Counted from the first letter of the stretch, positions 16,343 to 24,062 are shown. The stretch: DNA of 64,000 bases from Desulfovibrionales bacterium (GCA_028715605.1 JAQURM010000001.1:488001-552000), one strand, 5' to 3'. Numbers and translations are program-made. Notes: a model not told the origin generated them from the letters alone.

Positions 16343-17485
16343 TTACATCTTACTGATCTCATATATCGCCCTTATGGCCTGGTCAGCCTCTTCCCTGGTA
16401 TTGAAATAACCGAGGGAAAGACGGACAGTGCCGTTCGGGAACGTACCGATGGTCTTGTGGGCTACAGGAGCGCACTGTAACCCGCCGCGGGTCATTATAC
16501 CATATTTCCTGTCGAGAATAAGACACACCCCAGAGGGACTTTTATCCTCAATATTCAGAGAGACAATGCCCGTCTTTTTGTCGGCAGCCCGGGGGCCATA
16601 AATTTTTACGCCCTTGATACCGCTTAGCCCCTCCATCATCTGCCGGATAAGTTGCAATTCGTGGGCCCGGATGCGTTCAATACCTTGCTCCCGGATGAAT
16701 CTTATTCCGGCATCCAATCCGACGATGCCCATGGTATTGGGCGTGCCGCTTTCATAACGGTCTGGAAGAAAATCAGGATGCGCCCACGACTCAGAACGGC
16801 TTCCGGTTCCACCCCTCTTAAGGGGATTCAGGCGAATATCTTTTGACAGGCAGAGTCCGCCGATGCCCGTGGGACCCAGAAGTGATTTATGGCCGGTAAA
16901 GGCCAGAAAATCGATCCCGGCCTCCTGCATATCAATGGGTATTACCCCGGCGCTCTGCGCCGTATCTACAAGAAAAAAGGCGTCCCCCTTGATTTCACCC
17001 ACTGCTTCAATCGGAAGTATGGTTCCCGTCACGTTAGAGGCATGGTTGACCGCAACGAGTCTTGTCTCCGGCCGCAGGGCCTTTCGGATATTCTCCGGGT
17101 CAATCTGTCCCTGATTGTCACAGGAAACTACAGTAAAATCTACATCGCGGGACTCCTTGAGATATTGCAGGGGGCGCATAACCGAGTTATGTTCCATAGA
17201 GGTGGTAACTACGTGGTCGCCGGGTTGGAGGAGCCCCAAAAGGACGAGGTTCAGGGATTCCGTGACATTGGCCGTAAAGATGACCTGTTCGGAAGAAGGA
17301 CAATTGAAGAAATCCGCTACTCTCTCGCGGGCCTCAAAGACTGCCCTACCTGCCTCTATAGCATATTTGTGTGCCGAACGTCCTGGACTTCCCGAGGTAT
17401 TGGTAAGGAATGACGAGATGGCCTCGACTACTGCTTTCGGTTTGGGGAAAGACGTAGCGGCCTGATCACAGTAAATAGGCATCAT
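16343..17485 (-). CDS. Class V aminotransferase/cysteine desulfurase family protein
   Basis: A 380-residue PLP enzyme. PLP Lys200 sits in FTGHKSLLGP, the cofactor Asp in FLVDTAQSAG, the phosphate-binding region in TANVTESLN, and the likely persulfide Cys in RGGLQCAPVAH near residue 336. The HKSLLGPTGIGGL style matches the desulfurase-like subfamily often linked to selenium genes rather than IscS itself. It lies 3 bases after yedF and ahead of DUF3343. I infer it supplies selenium or sulfur from (seleno)cysteine. Confidence 0.9.
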   Translation of the reverse strand: MMPIYCDQAATSFPKPKAVVEAISSFLTNTSGSPGRSAHKYAIEAGRAVFEARERVADFFNCPSSEQVIFTANVTESLNLVLLGLLQPGDHVVTTSMEHNSVMRPLQYLKESRDVDFTVVSCDNQGQIDPENIRKALRPETRLVAVNHASNVTGTILPIEAVGEIKGDAFFLVDTAQSAGVIPIDMQEAGIDFLAFTGHKSLLGPTGIGGLCLSKDIRLNPLKRGGTGSRSESWAHPDFLPDRYESGTPNTMGIVGLDAGIRFIREQGIERIRAHELQLIRQMMEGLSGIKGVKIYGPRAADKKTGIVSLNIEDKSPSGVCLILDRKYGIMTRGGLQCAPVAHKTIGTFPNGTVRLSLGYFNTREEADQAIRAIYEISKM

Positions 17486-17488
17486 GGT

Positions 17489-18115
17489 TTATGGGAAAAT
17501 GACTTTATCGGCCTTGGCCATGGTTTCCAGGATGGAAAACATGTTGGAAATAGTGCCGACCGCTAATTTTTCCTTCAGGTGATAATAATCCAGGCAGGTG
17601 CCACAGACCAGAATTTCCATACCGTTTGCCGCCAGGTCTTTTAGTGCCGGGAGGACCTCTGAAGCGTCTGTGGTCAGATACACCCCGCGGTTGTAAAAGA
17701 TCAGCTTGTTTGGTTTTTCATCCAGGCTGGACAAGGTCTTGAGCAGGGCCTGAACGAGTATCTTGCCCAGGGCTGCATCTCCGGTGCCCATTTGATCCGA
17801 TTTAAAGACAAAGACGGTTTCCTTTTTTGAGGGCATCTTCTGTTGTCCCGGCTGACAGGTAAGACCTTCAGGAGGCATTATACCGGTCGCTTTGCTCTCT
17901 TCCTTTTCTCCGATGGCGAGATAGAAAACCCCCTCCCTTTTTTTAACAGAGACCTTACATCCCTGGCTTTCCGCAAAGCGGGTAACATTTCCTTTGGCGG
18001 CTTCGTTATCAACTATAACTATTATTGAGCCTGTGGATATCTCTTCCAAGGCTTGCTTGGTGCGGAGAACAGGCTGAGGACAGGCCAGCCCCCGACAGTC
18101 AATGGTTTGTTGCAC
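17489..18115 (-). CDS. yedF: YedF selenium-metabolism protein (TusA-DsrE-like fusion)
   Basis: A 208-residue two-domain protein. Residues 1-75 are a TusA/SirA sulfur-carrier domain, MQQTIDCRGLACPQPVLRTK, with the active CPxP at 12-15. Residues ~95-208 are a DsrE-like domain (VFVFKSDQMGTGDAALGKIL; NRGVYLTT; LVCGTCLDYYHL) with a C-x2-C site. This layout is the family linked by co-occurrence with selenium-using genomes. First gene of a three-gene operon. Direct biochemical evidence for the family is sparse. Confidence 0.92.
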   Translation of the reverse strand: MQQTIDCRGLACPQPVLRTKQALEEISTGSIIVIVDNEAAKGNVTRFAESQGCKVSVKKREGVFYLAIGEKEESKATGIMPPEGLTCQPGQQKMPSKKETVFVFKSDQMGTGDAALGKILVQALLKTLSSLDEKPNKLIFYNRGVYLTTDASEVLPALKDLAANGMEILVCGTCLDYYHLKEKLAVGTISNMFSILETMAKADKVIFP

Positions 18116-18272
18116 AAATACTCTCCGTTACTCCTGACTCCTGTCTTCTGTATTCTTAACATTTGATGAATATCTACAAAAACGGTCGCGCAGTCAAATA
18201 GAAAATGCCAATCTATTATCTATTTTTGATAGGTTTTAGTTATAATGGCTGATGTTATGGGAACAGCGTGGT

Positions 18273-18311
18273 GAAAAATATTTCCACATCTGGATGTGTG
18301 AAATATTTTTC
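18273..18311. repeat. Long AT-rich dyad (hairpin or operator)
   Basis: GAAAAATATTTCCACATC faces GATGTGTGAAATATTTTTC with a two-base centre; the arms differ only by one extra T-G step. It lies between divergent units (yedF and the sigma-54 activator region). It could be an operator or a bidirectional RNA hairpin. Confidence 0.6.
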
Positions 18312-18328
18312 TCTATTTTCCAGTCTTC

Positions 18329-18483
18329 GTCCAGAAACTAATTAATTCCCAGCCGGAAACTTTCCCTCCCTTGGCGGGAGGGGATTAACGGGAGGGAGAA
18401 CAACTTGAAATTGCACATTTTTTTCACCCCCACCCTGACCCTCCCCCGTCAGAGGGAGAGGGAATATGGGAGTTTCCGGATGG
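18329..18483. repeat. Composite repeat with element-like ends
   Basis: Ends GTCCAGAAAC and GTTTCCGGATGG resemble the ends of the 131-base elements at 12337 and 40961. The middle holds CCCTCCCTTGGCGGGAGGGG and a CCTGACCCTCCCCC/AGAGGGAGAGGG block of the C-tract/G-tract type. Confidence 0.5.
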
Positions 18484-18710
18484 AAACTATATGGGATTTT
18501 TTATTGTCTAGAACTATATATTGTATTAACAGATTACATGGCAACTATATTTATAACCTGTTTGGGATATTATTAACTTATCCGTATCACCTTAATAATG
18601 GAAACTTTTTTCACACATGCCTGCTTCAGCCACATGGTACATATTTACGCATAAATTAATCAGTCGTAATTTCCACTAGTTATCAAATATGAGACTTTAA
18701 ATCGAAATGG

Positions 18711-18726
18711 TGGCACAACTGTTGCA
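18711..18726 (+). promoter_or_regulatory. Consensus sigma-54 promoter
   Basis: TGGCAC, five bases, TTGCA: an exact match to the -24/-12 consensus with correct GG-to-GC spacing. Transcription would begin near 18737. No gene starts close by; the first real gene downstream is the PilZ/sigma-54 activator at 19348. It may drive that gene through a 600-base leader, or an unannotated RNA. Confidence 0.65.
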
Positions 18727-18926
18727 AAAATAATGAGTTGCCATTCACTCACACACGCACAGGTGCGCTTTCACCCGATTATTCTTATTCCTACTTTAAG
18801 TCCCCGCTCAAACCGCAATATTTCCTGTAGCTGTAGATTAAGATCAGGGTCTGATGTCTTGCCGGAATGGCGATGGATAATTCTATCTGATCTCCTGATA
18901 AATTTACGTTGGGCAGGTATGGTTGA

Positions 18927-19244
18927 TGAACTCGTAAAAAGTCCAAAATATCACGCAAAGCCGCCAAGGACGCAAAAAGAATAAAATTTGGAACTCATGA
19001 ACTCATGAAAAGATCTTTTATTACTGGAGTCTCTTGCAAAATTCTTATGATCGGATTGTCGTCATTCCGGCGAAAGCCGGAATCCAGTGACCCCGACCAG
19101 ATTAAGACACTCATGGACACCGGTTTTCACCGGTGTGACGACTTTTGCAAGAGCCTCACTGATTTCTTGATTTCCAGATCTTCTTTTTTCCTTAGCGGTC
19201 TTTGCGCCTTTGCGTGAGAAATTGACTTCTTATGAGACCGTCAT
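18927..19244. repeat. Nested large inverted repeat
   Basis: The outer arms are ~95 bases and imperfect: left has AACTCGTAAAAAGTCC and ATCACGCAAAGCCGCCAAGG; right, reversed, has GTCTCATAAGAAGTC and CTCACGCAAAGGCGCAAAGA. Within it lies an inner unit (19034-19155) bounded by CTCTTGCAAAA and TTTTGCAAGAG. That unit encloses two hairpins, TTCCGGCGAAAGCCGGAA and CACCGGTTTTCACCGGTG. It appears to be a MITE-like insertion within another. Confidence 0.65.
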
Positions 19245-19347
19245 GATTGGGATAATAAAATTATAATTGACATGTTAGCACCCGGCCCACAGAATTAAGA
19301 TATATCTACGGTTCAACAATAGGTAACCAGGGAAGGGAGGGATAACG

Positions 19348-20808
19348 GTGCGAACAGAGCCACGGATACCATTTGAAAGTAAGGTCGTCTTCAGTTGTCA
19401 GAATCAAGCCGTATCCGGGTCCATTACCAACCTCAGTTTGAAAGGTATCTTTATTAACGCCCATAATTGCCCCCCAAAACACTCTTTTATTGAACTTGCC
19501 CTGACGATGCCGTTCTTACCCGAGCCGCCTAATGTCATGGCTAAGGTAAAGAGAACGGATCATGGTGGATTTGCTGCCGAATTTTTTGGTATGAATCACG
19601 AGGTTGTTTCCTCTATATGGTCCTTTGTTTGTGCCCGGCTCACATCATTAAATAATTGTCCATACTGTGGTATGCCTGTCGGGGATAAACAGTCTTCCCA
19701 TTGTCCTCACTGCACCTATTTACTATCCTTTGATGACCCGGACTATTTTGAAAAACGTGATACGGCTATCACCAGGAAGGGCCTTATAGATTTCATCGGG
19801 AAGCTTTCCGATCCAGAAGTCCACGCCATCGCCAGAACCATAAGAAGATACCTTTTGGGGCGTAATACTGAGATATCTGGCAATAGCGACGAAGAGATGG
19901 TCGGGACCTGTGATAAGATGAGGACTGTATTTCATTTGATTCGTAAGGTGGCCACAGCAGACGTACCTGTCCTGATTATTGGCGAAACAGGCACGGGCAA
20001 AGAGATGACGGCCAGGGCTATTCATGAAAGGAGCCTTAGGCAAAGCGGCCCGTTTATTCCCATAAATTGTGGGGCTATCCCTAAAGACCTCCTGGAGTCG
20101 GAATTATTTGGCCATGAAAAAGGGGCGTTTACCGGGGCTAAGAGGCAGGTGCGGGGCCGCATTGAGTATGCTGCGGGTGGCACCCTTTTCTTAGATGAAG
20201 TGGGAGAGCTACCCCCACCCCTCCAGGTAAAACTTTTACGGTTTCTGGAGGATTACCGGATCGAGAGAGTGGGCGGCCGGGAGAGCATCCAAGTCGATTT
20301 ACGTATCATCGCCGCTACCAATCGCGACCTTGAAAAGGATATCGCCGAAGGTCGTTTCCGGGAAGATCTCTTTTATAGATTAAACGTCGTCACGATTCAC
20401 ATGCCGGCCTTGTGCGAACGGGGAGAGGACATCGTTATTATGGCGGAAATATTCCTGCGTAAGTATGCCCAAACGGCAGGCAAAAACATAGGTGGTTTTA
20501 CCCGTGAGGCATTGACTGCCCTTAAGACTCACCACTGGCCGGGTAATGTCCGGGAGCTTGTCAACCGTATAAGACGGGCTGCCGTAATGGCGGAACAACG
20601 TTGGATAACCCCGGATAATCTGGAACTTGCGATTGGCCAGGATCAAGGGACAGGGCTTAAGGAAGCCAGTAAGCTTTTTGAGCATAACTTAATAAAAGAG
20701 ACCCTGGGAAGGCATGAAGGTAAAATCAGCCAAACAGCCAAGACCCTTAAAATCAGCCGTTCCGAAATGTACTACCTGCTGAAAAAACACGGTATTCAGC
20801 GGGCCTAA
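19348..20808 (+). CDS. Sigma-54 transcriptional activator with N-terminal PilZ domain
   Basis: A 486-residue regulator. Residues 1-95 form a PilZ domain with both cyclic-di-GMP motifs: R2-TEP-R6 (RxxxR) and N28-LSLK-G33 (NxSxxG). A zinc-ribbon-like segment follows (Cys104, 107, 119, 122). The AAA+ domain has Walker A GETGTGKE (212-219), the sigma-54-contacting GAFTGA loop (259-264) and Walker B TLFLDEVGE. A Fis-type HTH ends the protein (SQTAKTLKISRSEMYYLLKK). GTG start behind GGGAGGG. No receiver domain, so the PilZ module is the likely sensor. It immediately precedes the amyloid-like operon and its sigma-54 promoter. Confidence 0.93.
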   Translation: MRTEPRIPFESKVVFSCQNQAVSGSITNLSLKGIFINAHNCPPKHSFIELALTMPFLPEPPNVMAKVKRTDHGGFAAEFFGMNHEVVSSIWSFVCARLTSLNNCPYCGMPVGDKQSSHCPHCTYLLSFDDPDYFEKRDTAITRKGLIDFIGKLSDPEVHAIARTIRRYLLGRNTEISGNSDEEMVGTCDKMRTVFHLIRKVATADVPVLIIGETGTGKEMTARAIHERSLRQSGPFIPINCGAIPKDLLESELFGHEKGAFTGAKRQVRGRIEYAAGGTLFLDEVGELPPPLQVKLLRFLEDYRIERVGGRESIQVDLRIIAATNRDLEKDIAEGRFREDLFYRLNVVTIHMPALCERGEDIVIMAEIFLRKYAQTAGKNIGGFTREALTALKTHHWPGNVRELVNRIRRAAVMAEQRWITPDNLELAIGQDQGTGLKEASKLFEHNLIKETLGRHEGKISQTAKTLKISRSEMYYLLKKHGIQRA

Positions 20809-20817
20809 AAGACTATA

Positions 20818-20945
20818 TTCACCGCAGAGACGCAAAGAACGCAGAGAAAAAAATATTTTTCATCTGAAAAACCCCTTACAGGCGAGACGCCTGTCCTACT
20901 GGTAAATAATTGCCCTCTAAAAGTAGGTTGGGCGTCTCGCCTGAC
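20818..20945. repeat. Dispersed repeat plus GGCGAGACGCC inverted repeat
   Basis: 20820-20850 is the 'accgcagagacgcaaagaacgc' repeat. 20879-20899 (CAGGCGAGACGCCTGTCCTAC) faces 20923-20943 (GTAGGTTGGGCGTCTCGCCTG) in inverted orientation around a short AT-rich centre. Could also stop transcription leaving the activator gene. Confidence 0.65.
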
Positions 20946-21170
20946 TTGTTTCCATCCTCCTTTATGAGTCAATAGCTCATAAACTTTTTGATGTTACCAG
21001 CTAATCAATAATAATTGAATCTATGTTCAAAACTTAGAACCCGTAACCAATTGATATAGTTTCATTTATATCATCACGGGGGAAAGCGTATAAACATTAG
21101 AACACTTTAGAGGGGGTGAAGAACGACCGGCTATGATACAAATATACGTAAAATCAATGAATTAAGAAGT

Positions 21171-21186
21171 TGGCATCCTCTTTGCG
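21171..21186 (+). promoter_or_regulatory. Sigma-54 promoter of the amyloid-like operon
   Basis: TGGCAT, CCTCT, TTGCG. The GG/GC spacing is exact and only one core position departs from TGGCAC-N5-TTGCW besides the last base. Transcription would start near 21196, just before the AAGGAGGG ribosome site of the first gene (GTG 21214). The upstream 20946-21170 is AT-rich and is where activator sites would be expected; I could not define them. Confidence 0.75.
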
Positions 21187-21213
21187 ATATAGGGAGGTAA
21201 GGAGGGCGCCACG

Positions 21214-21531
21214 GTGAAGAAAGTGGTAGCAGGTCTAATCTTTCTTGCTTCGCTTTCAGCGTTTGCGGCTTTGGCCCAGGAAAGCGGCGATGCAGCGTCC
21301 TTGTTGGGCGAAAAAATTGTCTGCCTTGAGGACGCCGAGTTGCGTCGTATAGCCGGCCGCGGCTTTAGACCCGCCCTGCAGCAGGGTGAAGTCTCCCGGA
21401 TCATCCTCTGGGATGAATGGCGGGCAAAAGGCGATAACGCAAACGCCACCGTTGCCCCTCGGGATATGGGCGCTACGGGAGGTGCGACTGTATCCATATC
21501 GATTAGTTCAGCAAAGAAGGGGGGGATGTAG
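21214..21531 (+). CDS. Small exported protein with double-glycine-like motif
   Basis: A 105-residue protein of unknown family. A clear signal peptide (1-21, ending FAALA-Q) is followed by LEDAELRRIAGRGF (residues 38-51), which looks like the E-L-x-x-I/V-x-G-G leader motif cut by C39 peptidases, with Arg between the glycines. The C-terminus is rich in Ala, Gly and Ser and ends in a beta-prone VSISISS. GTG start behind AAGGAGGG. It is the first gene after the sigma-54 promoter and belongs with the C39 peptidase and amyloid-like proteins downstream. Confidence 0.75.
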   Translation: MKKVVAGLIFLASLSAFAALAQESGDAASLLGEKIVCLEDAELRRIAGRGFRPALQQGEVSRIILWDEWRAKGDNANATVAPRDMGATGGATVSISISSAKKGGM

Positions 21532-21611
21532 GAAGCGGGAAAAAGTAGGAAAATTGATAACATCTGAATTTAGTGAATGGCAGAAAACCAAAAAATCGCA
21601 AGGAGGAGAGT

Positions 21612-22493
21612 ATGAAGAAATCGTTAATAGTATTGGTCGCCATGGCCTTTGTTCTGGCCCTGAGCCTGCCGGCCCTGGCGGATGTGGGGGTAACGGGGAC
21701 GGTTACCGTGTCAAAAGACAAAGTGGTGACCGAGACAGTCGACATCGAAAAGGCCCATTACATCGGGGTGAAACAGACTGCTACCCCGACGCATTCTGCT
21801 GAGGCTTCAGCAGTAAAAAATGATGTAAATACGATGAATCAAGTTAATGAATCACCCATTCCGGCTGAACCACCTGTATATATCTACAACGAGATCAACG
21901 AAACGTGGCAGCTTGATCCCAACCATCCGGGTAAGGCCGCAGTACCAATAACAAAAGGCGCCGTAATTAATACGGGCGTTGGCAATGATTCTGCCGGGGT
22001 AGTAGGGATCAACCAGTCTCCGGGCAGTCTGAACAATCAGGGGAATGCCACCTCTGTCTCTATGGCCGCTGACGGCAACGCTTTTCTCCACGCCGAATCG
22101 GCTGCCGAGAAGAAAAACGGCATAGTGGGGGAAAACGGGAGCGGAAATAGCGTAACTGTCAATGAAATTACTCGGCAGAACACGATAGATGATTCTCTTA
22201 AGGGTGTGGCTGGGATCCTGGGAGTAAACCAGTCTGCAGGCAGTATGAACAACCAGGACAATGCCGCCAGCATGGCTGTGGGGTCCATGTCTATGGCCGC
22301 CCTGTCTGAGGCGGACCTGGGGATGGTCAACAGCGGCAATTGTAGCATGGAAGTCGCAGTGACATTAGCAGACACCCTGGCCAATAATGCCCTCTCCGGG
22401 GCCGACGGCATCGTGGGCGTCAACCAGTCTTCGGGCTGTATGAACAACCAGGCCAATGTCGTGGCCGTCTGTGCAGTTTCTAGCCCGTTCTAA
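21612..22493 (+). CDS. Amyloid-like repeat protein 1 (FapB/FapC-like)
   Basis: A 293-residue secreted protein with a signal peptide (1-23, ALSLPALA-D). Three ~23-residue repeats begin at about 129, 200 and 266, spaced ~70 residues. Each follows G-[IV]-[IVL]-G-[IV]-N-Q-S-x-G-x-[LM]-N-N-Q-x-N. Repeats of the GVN-x3-G-x2-N-x-Q-x-N type are typical of Fap functional amyloids of Pseudomonas. The third repeat has Cys276, with Cys287 near the end. The ATG follows AGGAGGAG. A strong hairpin lies just downstream, suggesting high expression of this subunit. Confidence 0.82.
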   Translation: MKKSLIVLVAMAFVLALSLPALADVGVTGTVTVSKDKVVTETVDIEKAHYIGVKQTATPTHSAEASAVKNDVNTMNQVNESPIPAEPPVYIYNEINETWQLDPNHPGKAAVPITKGAVINTGVGNDSAGVVGINQSPGSLNNQGNATSVSMAADGNAFLHAESAAEKKNGIVGENGSGNSVTVNEITRQNTIDDSLKGVAGILGVNQSAGSMNNQDNAASMAVGSMSMAALSEADLGMVNSGNCSMEVAVTLADTLANNALSGADGIVGVNQSSGCMNNQANVVAVCAVSSPF

Positions 22494-22523
22494 GATGTCT
22501 TATCGTTTGTGAAACGTGAAACT

Positions 22524-22564
22524 GGAGGCGAGGGAAGGGGGGGTTGTCCCCTTCCCTCGCCTCC
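22524..22564. terminator. 17-bp perfect hairpin after amyloid-like gene 1
   Basis: GGAGGCGAGGGAAGGGG pairs perfectly with CCCCTTCCCTCGCCTCC around a seven-base loop. No U-tract follows, so it may be a partial terminator or an mRNA-stabilising hairpin separating the structural gene from the peptidase and export genes. Confidence 0.7.
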
Positions 22565-22585
22565 TAAGTAAGTTATCGGTAATTA

Positions 22586-22672
22586 TGTCATTGCGAACGA
22601 AGTGAAGCAATCTCCAGCGAGATTGCTTCGTCGTTCCCCAGAGGTGAACTCCTCGCAATGACAAGCTGGATA
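22586..22672. repeat. Inverted repeat 'cattgcgaacgaag...cttcgtcg...cgcaatgac'
   Basis: GTCATTGCGAACGAAGTGAA and AGCAATCT on the left face AGATTGCTTCGTCG and CTCGCAATGAC on the right. It resembles REP-like intergenic repeats widespread in deltaproteobacterial and other genomes. Confidence 0.7.
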
Positions 22673-22706
22673 AAATTTTTAATCTTTGAGAGTCCTTAAA
22701 CAGGCG

Positions 22707-23444
22707 ATGAGAAGAAGTAATAAAATATCAGCCCTTACAGGTCTTATTTTTATTCTATTATGCGCCTTGCACTCATCTGCCTGGGCAGGCACTGTGGTAG
22801 TTCGGATGATGTACCGCGGACCGGCCATCTATAAGAAAGTTATCAGTCTGCGAGAAAAAAAGTTCATCAAGATAGTCCCGCAAAGTAAGGATTATAGTTG
22901 TGGCGCAGCGGCCATGGCCACCATTTTATCCTACCAGTTTGGCAAGGAGACTTCGGAAACGGATGCCATGCAGGGTCTGCTGGAGGTCGCAGACCTTGAG
23001 GTGGTAAAGAAAAAGGGTTTTTCACTTTTGGATTTGAAAAGGTATGCGGAGAATATAGGTTACCGGGCCGGCGGTTTCAAGGTCAAGGCCGACCTGCTCC
23101 CAAACATAAACAAACCGACGATTGTCCTCATCGATGTCCGGGGGTATTCGCATTTTGTAGTCCTGAAGGGCGTACGCGGGGAGAACGTCTTCCTGGCTGA
23201 TCCGGCTTGGGGGAACCGCATTATGAATCTCGCGGATTTTTTAAAGGCATGGAACGGCATTGTCTTCGCTTTTGACGGCCCAAAGCTGGCTGATGCCACC
23301 GGGCTGGGGTGCGAAGACCGGGAGGCTATGCCGGTGGACTGTATTCTCCGAATGAAAAGCCTGGACAGCGCCGGACGATTCATCATGGATCCTTCCCAGC
23401 AGAGCGCCATTTTTAAGACCATTTATCGGGACAGCTTGTTATGA
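22707..23444 (+). CDS. C39-family peptidase, FapD-like
   Basis: A 245-residue exported protein with a signal peptide (about 1-27, HSSAWA-G). The C39 fold residues are all present: Gln59 in VPQSKDYSC, catalytic Cys65, His149 in GYSHFVVLKG, and Asp165 in LADPAWG. It has no ABC transporter part, unlike bacteriocin exporters, but like FapD, the periplasmic C39 protein of Fap amyloid operons. I infer it trims one or more co-encoded proteins, two of which carry double-glycine-like motifs. ATG 22707 fits the signal peptide; a TTG seven codons upstream is possible. Its stop overlaps the next gene. Confidence 0.87.
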   Translation: MRRSNKISALTGLIFILLCALHSSAWAGTVVVRMMYRGPAIYKKVISLREKKFIKIVPQSKDYSCGAAAMATILSYQFGKETSETDAMQGLLEVADLEVVKKKGFSLLDLKRYAENIGYRAGGFKVKADLLPNINKPTIVLIDVRGYSHFVVLKGVRGENVFLADPAWGNRIMNLADFLKAWNGIVFAFDGPKLADATGLGCEDREAMPVDCILRMKSLDSAGRFIMDPSQQSAIFKTIYRDSLL

Positions 23445-24034
23445 CGATGAAAATACATAGGTTGCAATTGGCGATAGTGGTGTGGAGTATAGTCCTTAAC
23501 CTCCTATTCCCTCACGCGCTAACGGCCGGTCCACCAAGTGATCTGTTGGGAGTGGAGGCCGAGGCTGTGCCCGAAGAGGAACTGGGAGAAGTGCGGGGTG
23601 GCTATGCCGGTTTCTATTTCGCTTTTGACTTCTCCGGATACTGGAACAATACGAGCGGATGGGGAAGCACAGGCACGGCGCAAAGCTCTGCAACCTATCA
23701 CAGCGATCTGGGGAATATTGATGTGGTAGTCAATGATACAACTTATAATAGTGGAGATGTCACTGTCGAGGCATCCTCTACAAGCAGCTCCACCACCATG
23801 CCTTTTTCTTCTCCGACCAGCACGACCTTGAGCACTGGAGATAAGGTCGTCAAGATGAGCGCCTTTGTGGGCGACATAAACCAGACCCAGGGGGTTATTC
23901 AGATCTGCCAGGTGCCCGGCAGCAACAACATAGTAACCACGGTTATGAACCTCCAGCTTACGGTGATAAACCTGAGCGATCCGTCCAAGATCGACCAGTT
24001 GTCGTCCATATTGCCCGGGCTGGTTGTGAATTGA
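23441..24034 (+). CDS. Secreted protein with double-glycine motif, possible FapE-like partner
   Basis: A 197-residue protein. Signal peptide (1-29, PHALTA-G), then PEEELGEVRGGYAGFYF, a good double-glycine leader motif (GG at 53-54). The remainder is Ser/Thr/Asn-rich and beta-prone, with KMSAFVGDINQTQGVIQI and VPGSNNIVTT. No named domain recognised. The ATG overlaps the peptidase stop by four bases, so the two are co-translated. Its place between the FapD-like peptidase and a second repeat protein resembles FapE, but that is only positional inference. Confidence 0.7.
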   Translation: MTMKIHRLQLAIVVWSIVLNLLFPHALTAGPPSDLLGVEAEAVPEEELGEVRGGYAGFYFAFDFSGYWNNTSGWGSTGTAQSSATYHSDLGNIDVVVNDTTYNSGDVTVEASSTSSSTTMPFSSPTSTTLSTGDKVVKMSAFVGDINQTQGVIQICQVPGSNNIVTTVMNLQLTVINLSDPSKIDQLSSILPGLVVN

Positions 24035-24062
24035 TAGTGGGTGCCTATCGGAGAACTCTGAC

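Larger units (their letters stand above)
18116..19347. other. 1.2-kb gene-free region between yedF and the sigma-54 activator
   Basis: No convincing gene on either strand; the open frames of 70-84 codons here are made of repeat sequence. It contains a long dyad at 18273-18311, a composite repeat at 18329-18483, an AT-rich stretch (18490-18700), a perfect sigma-54 promoter at 18711-18726, and a large nested inverted repeat at 18927-19244. These are listed separately. Confidence 0.6.

Noticed and set aside
18405-18659. 84-codon open frame starting MKLHIFFTPTLTLPRQRERE
   Set aside because: The N-terminal half is dispersed-repeat sequence and the remainder AT-rich intergenic DNA; no ribosome site or family.
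18733-18984. 83-codon open frame just after the orphan sigma-54 promoter
   Set aside because: It would be nearly leaderless, and its C-terminus is encoded by the repeat arm; composition does not look coding.
21024-21039. GTTC-N8-GAAC as an activator binding site upstream of the amyloid operon
   Set aside because: Only half the positions are symmetric and no second copy was found in the upstream region.
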